NCBI RefSeq assembly: GCF_037997115.1
Contig: NZ_CP150484.1
Coordinates: 5,310,400 to 5,374,399, forward strand
Direction: 5' to 3'
Length of the DNA: 64,000 bases
Source: Amycolatopsis coloradensis
Lineage (GTDB): Bacteria; Actinomycetota; Actinomycetes; Mycobacteriales; Pseudonocardiaceae
Made by a program: the position numbers and the translations under genes. Shown piece after piece: positions 27,781-35,843 of the stretch (the stretch's first letter is position 1; the number at the start of each line of letters is the position of its first letter). The notes below the pieces were generated by a model. The model did no database searches, was not told where the DNA came from, and saw only the letters and a program-made list of their open reading frames with translations.

Positions 27781-27815
27781 CGTCACGGTGACGGTCTGAA
27801 GCCGCCACCGTGACG
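27781..27815. terminator. Hairpin after the mutase operon
   Basis: Arms cgtcacggtg (27781-27790) and caccgtgacg (27806-27815) pair perfectly over 10 bp, with a 15-nt loop. It lies 20 nt past the stop of the leftward mutase gene, so it is a likely end of the first biosynthetic operon. Confidence 0.6.
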
Positions 27816-27835
27816 CGGCGCCCGCACACCAGGGG

Positions 27836-29263
27836 TCAGTCTTGCGGCGCCATTGCCTCACACATCTGGCCGAGACTGGCACGAGCCCGTGCCGCCTCGA
27901 TCAGGGTGGGCATCACGTTGACGCCACTCGCCACCGCGTCTCGTATCGCCTTCAACTCGGCATCGCAGGCCCGACGCTCCACCCCTCGTTGAACCGACGG
28001 CAAGGGTTTATGGCGCTCCCGCTGGAGAACGACCTCTTCGGTCTCGGACCGAAGCTGGTCCTTGACCCCCACCCGGGGCCCTGGTTCACGTTGAGCCAGA
28101 TCCTCGATCTCGGACTCCAGCCACCCGCTCCGGATACTGCCGAGCATGCCGCCATGGTCCTCGATCCGGCGGAGCCAGTCCTCCACCTCGGACCTCATCT
28201 CCGCCGCGATCCGCTCGATCACCGCCGAACCACCTAGCGGATCGACGTACCGGGCGACGTCCGTCTCCTCCGCCATGATCTGGTGGGTTCGCAGCGCGAT
28301 ACGGGCACCCAACTCCCCCGGCGTCTGATAGGCCTCGTCGAAACTGCACACGTGCAGGGACTGCACCCCGCCCAGCACGGCCGCGAGCGCCTGGATCGTG
28401 GATCGGACCACATTGTTCAGCGGTTCTTGGTGTGCGAGCGCGGAACCGAAAGTGTTGACCTGTACCCGCATCTTCATCGCGCGTTCGTCTGTCGCTCCCC
28501 AGCGTTCCCGCAACCGCTGCGCGTAGAGCGACCGCACCACACGAAACTTCGCGGCCTCCGCCAGCAATTCCATGTGCGCACCGAAGATGAAGGTGAACCG
28601 TCGAGCCACCTCGTCCACCCCCAGACCGCGGTCGACCATGCCTTGGAGGTACACCTCCGCGTCCGCGATCCCACATGCCACCTCAAGCGCCCGGCTGGCC
28701 CCCGCCTCGCGCGCGTGTCCACCGGACAAAGACACCGGATTCACTGTCGGCAGGTGGCGAATACAGTGCTCCAGAACATCGAGCGAATAGCGCATGCTGG
28801 TGTCGATGTCGTAGATGTAGGCCTTGCGTGCCAGAAACTCCTTCGGCATCTCGTTCTGGAGCGTCCCGCGCAGCGAAGCCGGATCGACACCCGACTCCTC
28901 GGCCACCACCACCCACATGGCCAGCAGTATCGGTGCCGTGGCGTTGATGGTCATGGACACCGAGAGCCGGTCCAAGGGAATACCTTTGAACACCTCCGCG
29001 AGGTCGTCGACGGTGGCAATCGAAACACCCGTACGACCGACTTCGCCTTCTGCTCGGGGGTCGTCGGGGTCGAGGCCGAGTTGCGTCGGCAGGTCGAACG
29101 CCAGCGACAGGCCGGTCTCGCCAAGGCCCAGCAGATAGTGGAAACGTTCGTTCGTAGAGCCGGCAGTGCTCAAACCGGCGAGCTGGCGCATGGTCCAGAC
29201 TTTGGTGGTGTATCCGGTCGGGTGGATACCCGCGTCATAGGGGTACTCGCCGGGCTCTGCCAT
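27836..29263 (-). CDS. B12-dependent acyl-CoA mutase, large (substrate-binding) subunit, alkylmalonyl-CoA type
   Basis: A protein of 475 residues, the TIM-barrel half of the methylmalonyl/ethylmalonyl-CoA mutase family (YDAGIHPTGY...WTMRQLAG; GLSLAFDLPTQLGLD; LAAVLGGVQSLH). The usual fused B12-binding C-terminus is absent; a separate subunit lies at 54493-54933. Where family members have SGYH at the thioester carbonyl contact, this protein has SGGH (Gly182, His183). Other pocket segments also differ (RVQVNTFG, LHVCSFDEA), suggesting a bulkier substrate. With the carboxylase/reductase 11 nt upstream it would turn an alkylmalonyl-CoA into a 2-alkylsuccinyl-CoA, as described for actinonin/matlystatin warheads. 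The substrate is inferred. Confidence 0.88.
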   Translation of the reverse strand: MAEPGEYPYDAGIHPTGYTTKVWTMRQLAGLSTAGSTNERFHYLLGLGETGLSLAFDLPTQLGLDPDDPRAEGEVGRTGVSIATVDDLAEVFKGIPLDRLSVSMTINATAPILLAMWVVVAEESGVDPASLRGTLQNEMPKEFLARKAYIYDIDTSMRYSLDVLEHCIRHLPTVNPVSLSGGHAREAGASRALEVACGIADAEVYLQGMVDRGLGVDEVARRFTFIFGAHMELLAEAAKFRVVRSLYAQRLRERWGATDERAMKMRVQVNTFGSALAHQEPLNNVVRSTIQALAAVLGGVQSLHVCSFDEAYQTPGELGARIALRTHQIMAEETDVARYVDPLGGSAVIERIAAEMRSEVEDWLRRIEDHGGMLGSIRSGWLESEIEDLAQREPGPRVGVKDQLRSETEEVVLQRERHKPLPSVQRGVERRACDAELKAIRDAVASGVNVMPTLIEAARARASLGQMCEAMAPQD

Positions 29264-29274
29264 TCATGCCCCCT

Positions 29275-30594
29275 TCAGGCCATCAACGGCGCGATGTCCG
29301 CACCGAATTTTTCGCGCATCACCGGATCGGTCACGCCGAGTCCTTCTTCGGGAGCCAGCGCGAGCACACCGACCTTCCCGAGATGAAGGTTCTCTTGCAC
29401 CAGCCGTGCTGCTTCGGCGGCTTCGGCCAAGGGATAGACGACCGAAAGGGCTGATTTGACGCGTCCGAGGGTGATGAGCCGGTTGACCTCCCATTGCTCT
29501 TGGAGATTCGCCCCATGGCTGCCGATCACCCGCTTGAGGCGCATCCACAAATAGCGATTGTCGAACTCGTGCTGAAAACCGGTACTCGATCCGCAAGTCA
29601 CGATCGTCCCGCCACGCCCGGCGACGAAAACCGAAAGGCCGAACGTTTCGCGCCCCACATGCTCGAAGACGACGTGCGGATCGTCACCGACCGCTTTTCG
29701 GATTCTCTTGCCGAGTTGTTTTCCACCTGTCACCGGATCTTCGAGGTCGAGTTCGCGCCGGTTGATGACGTGCTCGCAGCCCATCAACCGAGCACTTTCC
29801 GCGCGCTCTTCCGAGCTGACCACACCGACCGCGATGCCACCACCGTTCCGGACGAACTGTGCCGCGTACACGCCGAGCCCGCCGGCCGCGCCCCAGATCA
29901 AGACGACATCGCCCTGCTTGATGCGCGCCCCGTGCTCACCGACCAGCATGCGATAAGCGGTACCCGCGCACAGCGGACTGGCGGCGGCCTCCTCCCAGGT
30001 CAGATGAGGGGGCTTCGCCAGCAGTTGACTCGCCCGGACCACCGCGTACTGCGCCAGACCGCCGAAATTCGTCTCGAAACCCCAAGCGCGTTGCTCGCCG
30101 CCGAGCATGCTGTCTCCGTGCGTCGATGGCTCCTCATGGTCGACATGCGCCGTCGCGACCACGACATGATCGCCGACGGTCCAGCGGCGAACGCCGGAGC
30201 CGGCACGCACCACGACGCCTGCCGCGTCCGAGCCCAGTACATGGAACCGCTGGTCGTGACGAGCCGCGTCACCGCCCTGCCGTCCGAAATACTTGAGGAA
30301 GGCGAATGTCGGGACGGGATCAAAGGTCGCCGACCACACGGTGTTGTAGTTGATACCGCTGGCCATGACCGCGATGAGGACCTCGTCCGCCGCCAACGCC
30401 GGCATCGGCACCGGACCGATTCTCAACGAGCGCCGGACATCCTTGTCCTCGACACCTTGGAACATACCGACGTCTTCGGTGCGTGTGTGGACCGCGACGA
30501 ATTCGTCAGGCACCGGTATGCGTTCCAAATCCTCCCTGGGCGCACCTTTGACTACAGCTTCAGCGAGAGCGTCCAAGATCCCATCCAATCTCAT
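29275..30594 (-). CDS. ccr: Crotonyl-CoA carboxylase/reductase-type enzyme, probably medium-chain
   Basis: A protein of 439 residues in the MDR superfamily, full length for CCR. NADPH site IWGAAGGLGVYAAQF. The residues that hold CO2 in CCRs are present: Asn82 in INYNTVW, Phe173-Glu174 in GFETNFGG and His360 in IGSH. CCRs reductively carboxylate 2-enoyl-CoAs to alkylmalonyl-CoAs. After IGSH, crotonyl-specific enzymes have Phe; here it is Gly361, the change I recall from octenoyl-CoA enzymes such as CinF, so a longer chain is likely. No polyketide synthase is present, so the product must go to the mutase next door. Overlaps the adenylation gene by 4 nt. Confidence 0.9.
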   Translation of the reverse strand: MRLDGILDALAEAVVKGAPREDLERIPVPDEFVAVHTRTEDVGMFQGVEDKDVRRSLRIGPVPMPALAADEVLIAVMASGINYNTVWSATFDPVPTFAFLKYFGRQGGDAARHDQRFHVLGSDAAGVVVRAGSGVRRWTVGDHVVVATAHVDHEEPSTHGDSMLGGEQRAWGFETNFGGLAQYAVVRASQLLAKPPHLTWEEAAASPLCAGTAYRMLVGEHGARIKQGDVVLIWGAAGGLGVYAAQFVRNGGGIAVGVVSSEERAESARLMGCEHVINRRELDLEDPVTGGKQLGKRIRKAVGDDPHVVFEHVGRETFGLSVFVAGRGGTIVTCGSSTGFQHEFDNRYLWMRLKRVIGSHGANLQEQWEVNRLITLGRVKSALSVVYPLAEAAEAARLVQENLHLGKVGVLALAPEEGLGVTDPVMREKFGADIAPLMA

Positions 30595-32168
30595 CGGTTT
30601 CGGATGTCTTCGACAATGAGCGCGGCGACCGCGTCGCGGTCTGTCTTCCCGCTCGGCGTACGAGGCAGATAGGGCAGAACAGTCAGCGACAAAGGCAGCG
30701 ATGCCTCGGGAAGCACTTCGCTCAGATAGGCGAAAATGGCGTGCCAGTCCGGTGGCGGACCTTCCTCCGACGCGGTGACGGCTGCCCGCAGGGTTCGCGT
30801 ACCGGTACTCGCCTCGACGACTACACAGGCCGCGGCCTCGACGCCGGGCCTGCTCAGCAGATGGACGTCGATCTCCGTCAGGTTCACGCGGTACCCGCGG
30901 ATCTTGACGTCGCTGTCCAGACGGGACATGAACTGCACGACACCGTCCTGGATGCGCACCAGGTCGCCTGTGCGGAAGACCCGCGTGTGGCCATGAGGCG
31001 TGGGGGCGACGGTGACGAAGCGTTCCGCGTTGAGTTCCGGCCGGTGTGTGTAGCCCAGGGAAACCGGTGATCCGGCTACGAGCAACTCACCGACGTCCGG
31101 CGATTCTTCGTCCTCCGGATCGATCAGCAGCTCACAGCCCGGCAAGGGAACACCGATCGGTGGCAGAGCAGGCCATTCGTCGGGATCGGCGGGCAGGATG
31201 TGCGACGACACCATCGCGGACTCGCTCTGGCCGTAATGGTTGACCAACCGGGCACCGGGCAGCCGTCGGAACATCGCACGGATCTGCTTGGTGGCCACCA
31301 GTTGCTCGCCCGCGGTATTGACTTCGATCAGCTGGATCCCGGCCAGATCAGGTGTCGCCTCCGCCACGATCGCCAGCATCTGCAGGGCCACGTAAGGCAG
31401 GAACATCCGCTCGACGCGGTGTTCCATCAGCCAAGCGAGCAGACCGACCGGGTCACGGCGCAGCCGTTCCGGCACGACGACCACCGTGCCGCCACCGCGA
31501 AGTGTGCCAAGTACCTCCTGGAAGTAGACATCGAAATTGAGCGGGGCGAACTGAGCGGTGCGCAGGTCCCGACGCGGTGAGTGCGAGGCCTGCCACTCCA
31601 CCATGTTGTCCAGGCAGCCATGCGGGATCGCGACACCCTTGGGCCAGCCGGTTGAGCCCGAGGTATAGATGATGTAGAAGGCGGTATCCGGGTCGCAGGT
31701 GGCGGGCGGCTGGAAGACGACCACTTCGTCGGCGACGGAGAGCGAGTCGAAAGCGGGGATCGGGAGCGGTACCGGCGAATCGCTCAAGGCCGGGTCCGGT
31801 CCACTGTGGAGCAGCACCTTGGCGCCGCTGTCCTGGAGCATGTACTTCAGCCGCAACTCCGGATAGGCGGGATCGAGAGGTACATAGACGGCTCCAAGCA
31901 GCCCCGTCGCCAGCATCGCCGCGATGGTGGGCGCACCACGCTCGCCCGTGACGGCGACAGGGTCTCCTGTGGCGACGCCTTGCTCGTCGAGCAGAGCGGC
32001 GAGGCTCTGGGCCCATCGCAGAAGTTCCGCGTAGGTGAACCGGTCCACGCCGTCGACGACCGCGATCGCTTGCGGCTGCCGGGCGGCTGTCCGCAGCAAC
32101 GCGGTGATGAGGCAGGTCGGATTCGAGTCGCCACCCCACAGGGAGACCGGGAGACCGGCGTCCCTCAT
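30591..32168 (-). CDS. Stand-alone NRPS adenylation domain
   Basis: A protein of 525 residues with core motifs A3 YTSGSTGWPKG, A4 FDVYFQE, A5 NHYGQSE, A8 RLDSDVKIRGYRVNLTEI and the catalytic Lys in PSGKTDRD. There is no carrier domain attached. My alignment by eye gives the selectivity residues D-V-Q-V-N-A-H-M-V-K, which I cannot match to a known amino acid; the FDVxFQE/NHYG variant differs from standard A domains. It probably loads an amino acid, perhaps piperazate since it is coupled to the KtzT-type gene by a 4-nt overlap, onto the free carrier at 52719-52976. The substrate is inference. Confidence 0.85.
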   Translation of the reverse strand: MRDAGLPVSLWGGDSNPTCLITALLRTAARQPQAIAVVDGVDRFTYAELLRWAQSLAALLDEQGVATGDPVAVTGERGAPTIAAMLATGLLGAVYVPLDPAYPELRLKYMLQDSGAKVLLHSGPDPALSDSPVPLPIPAFDSLSVADEVVVFQPPATCDPDTAFYIIYTSGSTGWPKGVAIPHGCLDNMVEWQASHSPRRDLRTAQFAPLNFDVYFQEVLGTLRGGGTVVVVPERLRRDPVGLLAWLMEHRVERMFLPYVALQMLAIVAEATPDLAGIQLIEVNTAGEQLVATKQIRAMFRRLPGARLVNHYGQSESAMVSSHILPADPDEWPALPPIGVPLPGCELLIDPEDEESPDVGELLVAGSPVSLGYTHRPELNAERFVTVAPTPHGHTRVFRTGDLVRIQDGVVQFMSRLDSDVKIRGYRVNLTEIDVHLLSRPGVEAAACVVVEASTGTRTLRAAVTASEEGPPPDWHAIFAYLSEVLPEASLPLSLTVLPYLPRTPSGKTDRDAVAALIVEDIRNR

Positions 32169-32824
32169 GCCCCCGCCTCCTGGCTCACCGCACAGGGTCC
32201 GTGCTCGCGCATCAGGCGCCCCAACTTCCGACGGTTTCCCTCACGGTCTTCGAAATGCCGGATCACCAGTTCCCGCATCTCGGCGGGCATCTCCTGGCTG
32301 AGCTTGAACATCGCGTCGACACCCTCGATCTCCAGGCGGAACGCCCCGACCCCCGGCAGAATCCGCCGGAAGTATTCCAGCGATGACGTCGGATCCCACT
32401 CTTCGCCTTGCGTGCTCTCCAGCTGTTTCACGGTCGCCAGGATGACTTCGAATGTCTCCTCGCGGTCCTGTACGAGACGGAGCCGGCCATGAAGGTGGAT
32501 GGAGACGAAATCCCAGGTGGGGGCCGCCGGGTCCAGGCCATACGTCGCCGGAGTCACGTAGGCGCCCGGCCCCTGGAACACCAGCAGGGCCCGCATCCCG
32601 TCGGAGAGGGATCGCCAATGGGGATTGGCCCGATTCAGGTGACCTATCACTTCCGAGCCGACCAGCGGCGCATCGTCCGGAATAGCGGGCGCGAGCAGAG
32701 CCGGGAGATGCGTGGAATAGGGAACGTCCGCCCCATTGGTGTTGAGCGTCGCCAGCGGATGGTCCCGCATGACGTCGCGCAGCCACGTCTCGTCGCGTAC
32801 TTGATAGAGCTCGGGAACGAACAC
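32165..32824 (-). CDS. ktzT: PaiB-family piperazate synthase (KtzT-like)
   Basis: A protein of 219 residues in the PaiB/FMN-binding split-barrel family, with the conserved STHLP (His39), a candidate heme ligand, and GPGAYVTPATYG. Family members are often named FMN-binding negative transcriptional regulators, but KtzT uses heme to close N5-hydroxy-ornithine into piperazic acid, forming an N-N bond. The adjacent upstream gene encodes the matching ornithine N-hydroxylase, which is the diagnostic pairing. The gene lies 12 nt after that hydroxylase and overlaps the adenylation gene by 4 nt. Confidence 0.85.
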   Translation of the reverse strand: MFVPELYQVRDETWLRDVMRDHPLATLNTNGADVPYSTHLPALLAPAIPDDAPLVGSEVIGHLNRANPHWRSLSDGMRALLVFQGPGAYVTPATYGLDPAAPTWDFVSIHLHGRLRLVQDREETFEVILATVKQLESTQGEEWDPTSSLEYFRRILPGVGAFRLEIEGVDAMFKLSQEMPAEMRELVIRHFEDREGNRRKLGRLMREHGPCAVSQEAGA

Positions 32825-32836
32825 CGGATCACTCCT

Positions 32837-34183
32837 TCAGTGTTCAGTCAGAGACACACTCGACGATCGATTACGGGGATGCCGGGCGGGTCTTCCGGAC
32901 GCCTCCAGCGCATCGGCGATCTCCCCCGCTCGTACCGCCACATTGGAAAGAAGGCTGGACGAGATGCCGTGACTGTGTTCGGTGGAACCTTGCAGGAAGA
33001 TGTCGACTTTCACGTCGTCCGTCGTCCGGACCCGGTAATCGCGCCCCACCTGGATGTTCCCGCGCTCGTCGCGCAGGCATCGCGTTCCGAGCTCGCCGAG
33101 CAATCGCAGCGGATCACCGGGGCGGTAGCCGGTCGCGTAGACGATAGCGTCGGCCCGGACCGCCGTGACATCGCCGGTCGGCAGGAACTCGAGCCGGACG
33201 TTCACGTCGTCGGTACCGACCTCTTGACCGCGCACCCGGGACACATTGTGGACGTGCAGACGCCGGACCCCGCTGAGGCTTTCCCGGTACACACGGTCAT
33301 ACAGGTCTCGTATGGTGTCGTCATCGACGACCGCGTAATTGGTGTTGGAATGGTAGTCGAGCAGCATCGCCTTCACGTCCGGCGGAGAAGTGAAATACCG
33401 GTCGACGGCGACCGGGTCGAAGACCTCGTTGGTGAACGAACTGTCGTCTGCGACGCTGAAGCCGTACCGTGCGAAAACCGCGTGCACCTCCGCCTGCGGG
33501 AAACGTTCGTGCAGATAGCCGACCACTTCCGCGGCGCTCTGCCCGGCGCCGACCACGACGAAACGGGCAGGTGTCCCTGTTGCCGCCTTCTCCGCCTGGT
33601 AGAGCAAGTCCGAGCTGTGCCATATCCGGTCCCCCGCCTCGATACCCGCGGGAAGGACCGGCTCGAGCCCGGACGCGACGGCGATGGCTCGCGTCCGCAC
33701 GGTCGACAGCGCACCTTGTCCGCGGACGACCACGTCGACGGCGGCCGTGGTGCCGCGAGCATCCGTGACCGGTCGTATTTCGACGACCTCACTGCCATAG
33801 TCGACATCGTCGGCGAGCTGATCGGCCGCCCAAGCCAGATAGTCGTGGAACTCGGTACGAAGTGGATAGAAGGACTTGCGGTTGAGAAACGTGGCGAAAC
33901 GGCCTTTGGCGTGCAAGTAGGACAAGAATCCGAACCGGCTCGTCGGATTGCGCGGCGTGACCAAGTCCTTGAGGAATGACACCTGCATCGTCGCGCCGTC
34001 GATCAGCATGCCGCGATGCCAGCCGAACTCTTGCTGCTTCTCGAAGAAGCGCGCTTTGAAGACGGCCGCGGCGGATTCGGCCGATGCCCGTTCCCTGAGG
34101 GCTATGGCGAGTGCCAGGTTCGCCGGACCGAAACCCACGCCCACGACGTCCGCCGTATCGTCCGCCTCTGACTCGTACGCCAT
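32837..34183 (-). CDS. ktzI: L-ornithine N5-monooxygenase (KtzI-like)
   Basis: A protein of 448 residues in the class B flavin N-hydroxylase family (SidA/PvdA/KtzI). FAD motif GVGFGPANLALAIAL; substrate-loop FLKDLVTPRNPTSRFGFLSYL; NADPH motif VVGAGQSAAEVVGYL; and the C-terminal IVYATGYR and HSHGISSSLLSNVAVR blocks. It would make N5-hydroxy-ornithine for the KtzT-like enzyme. No siderophore genes are nearby, so a hydroxamate siderophore role is unlikely. It is the first gene of the leftward operon that ends with the mutase. Confidence 0.9.
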   Translation of the reverse strand: MAYESEADDTADVVGVGFGPANLALAIALRERASAESAAAVFKARFFEKQQEFGWHRGMLIDGATMQVSFLKDLVTPRNPTSRFGFLSYLHAKGRFATFLNRKSFYPLRTEFHDYLAWAADQLADDVDYGSEVVEIRPVTDARGTTAAVDVVVRGQGALSTVRTRAIAVASGLEPVLPAGIEAGDRIWHSSDLLYQAEKAATGTPARFVVVGAGQSAAEVVGYLHERFPQAEVHAVFARYGFSVADDSSFTNEVFDPVAVDRYFTSPPDVKAMLLDYHSNTNYAVVDDDTIRDLYDRVYRESLSGVRRLHVHNVSRVRGQEVGTDDVNVRLEFLPTGDVTAVRADAIVYATGYRPGDPLRLLGELGTRCLRDERGNIQVGRDYRVRTTDDVKVDIFLQGSTEHSHGISSSLLSNVAVRAGEIADALEASGRPARHPRNRSSSVSLTEH

Positions 34184-34501
34184 CGGTGATCCCTCCGTCG
34201 TTTCGTCACGGCAGCAGCCGAACTACGCCAACCAGCCGGGTCTACCGGGACTGCGGCGAGGGCTGCCGGAGACGGTGGCAGAGACCGACGGCCTCGGGGC
34301 TACGGGATCGAAGCGTCTACAGGCGATGGCACATAGCATCTATTCCCCCATTGCGAATCAGCCGTTCCCGTGAAAGGAGGAGCGACCCATCAGGGTTCGT
34401 CCGTCTCCACGATGCCCCATACTGCCGTGCGAATACGTGGTGCGCAAACATTCCGATTGCGAAGGCCAGGGAGCGGGCACGGTGAATCCGGTGTCCGGTC
34501 C
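34184..34501. other. Non-coding gap with presumed operon promoter
   Basis: About 320 bases between the ornithine hydroxylase start and the end of the MFS gene. I see no convincing gene. It should hold the promoter of the leftward piperazate/alkylsuccinate operon and the end of the MFS transcript. No clear palindrome was found. Confidence 0.5.
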
Positions 34502-35752
34502 TCACGGCTTTGCCATACGAGCAGGTTGCGGTGCCAGGACTTCCGGCGTCGGTGTCGCCCTGAGCCGGGAAAGGTAGTACAGCGTCGAGAACACCAGCAC
34601 CGTCACCATGAAGATCAGCATCGGCCCGTGTCCGATCGTCCCGATCGTCAAGGAGCCGAGCGCGATGAATCCGGCCTGTGGCAGGCTGATGAGTGAATCG
34701 GCGACCGCGGACACCCTGCCGAGCATCCTGTCCGGGGCGAGATGCTGCACCTGCGTGTAGAAACCCACGATCACCGGGGCGATCCCGCCGCCGATCACGA
34801 CGAATCCCGCGATCGCGCTGATCGGGACCGGTATCAGGAGTGCGGCGTGTCCTGCGATGTAGAGGAGCAGCCCGCAGAGAAGCAGCCGACGGGCACCAAG
34901 CCGGTCGACCATTCGGACGGTGACCATTCCGCCGACGATGGCGCCGACCGCTTGACAACTGCTCAGTACGCCCACAAAAGTGACAGAGAGCTGCAGGCCG
35001 TTCGACACAAGGGCGAACACGGTCGGCTGGATCAACCCGAAGACGGCGAGCACGCCCACCAGTGTGAAAGCGGTCTCCCGAAGTGGGGCGCACTGCCACA
35101 GGAATCGCGCGCCGGCGGTCATCTGGCGCACGAGAGGCTCACCACGCTCGTACTGTGGCTTGGGGTCATCGACGTCCACCAGCCAAACGCACACCGCGGC
35201 GACCAGATAGGTCGCGGCGTTGATCACCACCACCGCTTCCACGCTCGACGCGGCGAAAAGCGCGGTGCCGACGACTGGCGCGAACAAACGACTGATCTCT
35301 TTCAGGGTGCGCAGTTTCGCGTTCGCCCGGCCGATCCCCTTCGGTCCGGCGATCCTCGGGAGCAACGCGCCACCCGCGGCGTTGTGCAGACTCGTCCCGA
35401 ACCCGGTGATCACCAGCACCGTGTAGATGATCCACACGTCCGAACTCGTGGTGGCGAACAGCACCAGACACGTGACGGGAGCGAGCACGAGGTTGATCGT
35501 CAACACGAGCCGCTTGCGCCGCACCCGATCGACGACCACTCCGAACAGCGGCGCAATGATGCCGGGGGCGAGATAAGCCAGGAAGGTCATACCCGCCGCG
35601 CCGTCACTGCCGGTCAAACTCTTCACCCAAAGGGCCGCTACCAGCCAAAGTGCGCTATCGCCGAACAGCGACAGACTCACGCCGGACAACCACAGGTTCA
35701 GGCTGCGAGTGCGGTGAGGGTTGGGTTCCTCTTGCAAGGGCTCTGGAGACAT
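34502..35752 (-). CDS. MFS exporter
   Basis: About 416 residues from ATG 35752 (MSPEPLQEEPNPHRT). It has 12 predicted hydrophobic segments, with VDRVRRKRLVL (motif A-type loop) between TM2 and TM3 and LAPDRMLGRVSAV in the C-half loop, as in MFS_3-type (enterobactin exporter-like) proteins. It probably exports the cluster product and contributes to self-protection. The longer reading upstream lacks hydrophobic character and is rejected as the start. Confidence 0.88.
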   Translation of the reverse strand: MSPEPLQEEPNPHRTRSLNLWLSGVSLSLFGDSALWLVAALWVKSLTGSDGAAGMTFLAYLAPGIIAPLFGVVVDRVRRKRLVLTINLVLAPVTCLVLFATTSSDVWIIYTVLVITGFGTSLHNAAGGALLPRIAGPKGIGRANAKLRTLKEISRLFAPVVGTALFAASSVEAVVVINAATYLVAAVCVWLVDVDDPKPQYERGEPLVRQMTAGARFLWQCAPLRETAFTLVGVLAVFGLIQPTVFALVSNGLQLSVTFVGVLSSCQAVGAIVGGMVTVRMVDRLGARRLLLCGLLLYIAGHAALLIPVPISAIAGFVVIGGGIAPVIVGFYTQVQHLAPDRMLGRVSAVADSLISLPQAGFIALGSLTIGTIGHGPMLIFMVTVLVFSTLYYLSRLRATPTPEVLAPQPARMAKP

Positions 35753-35843
35753 CCGGACCGGCACGGTATGACAATGTATCGGATGGCAGTCGTCGACGCG
35801 CAGCCTTCGACTCCTCGATCTCCGTTTCCGTGAAAGGCCGCTT

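Noticed and set aside
29275-30594. Extender-unit supply for a polyketide
   Set aside because: There is no PKS anywhere in the window; the coupled mutase points to alkylsuccinyl-CoA.
32165-32824. Transcriptional regulator (PaiB annotation)
   Set aside because: Adjacency to an ornithine N-hydroxylase in an NRPS operon fits the KtzT piperazate synthase role far better.
32837-34183. Hydroxamate siderophore cluster
   Set aside because: No siderophore synthetase, transporter or iron-box elements are seen; the partner is a KtzT-type gene.
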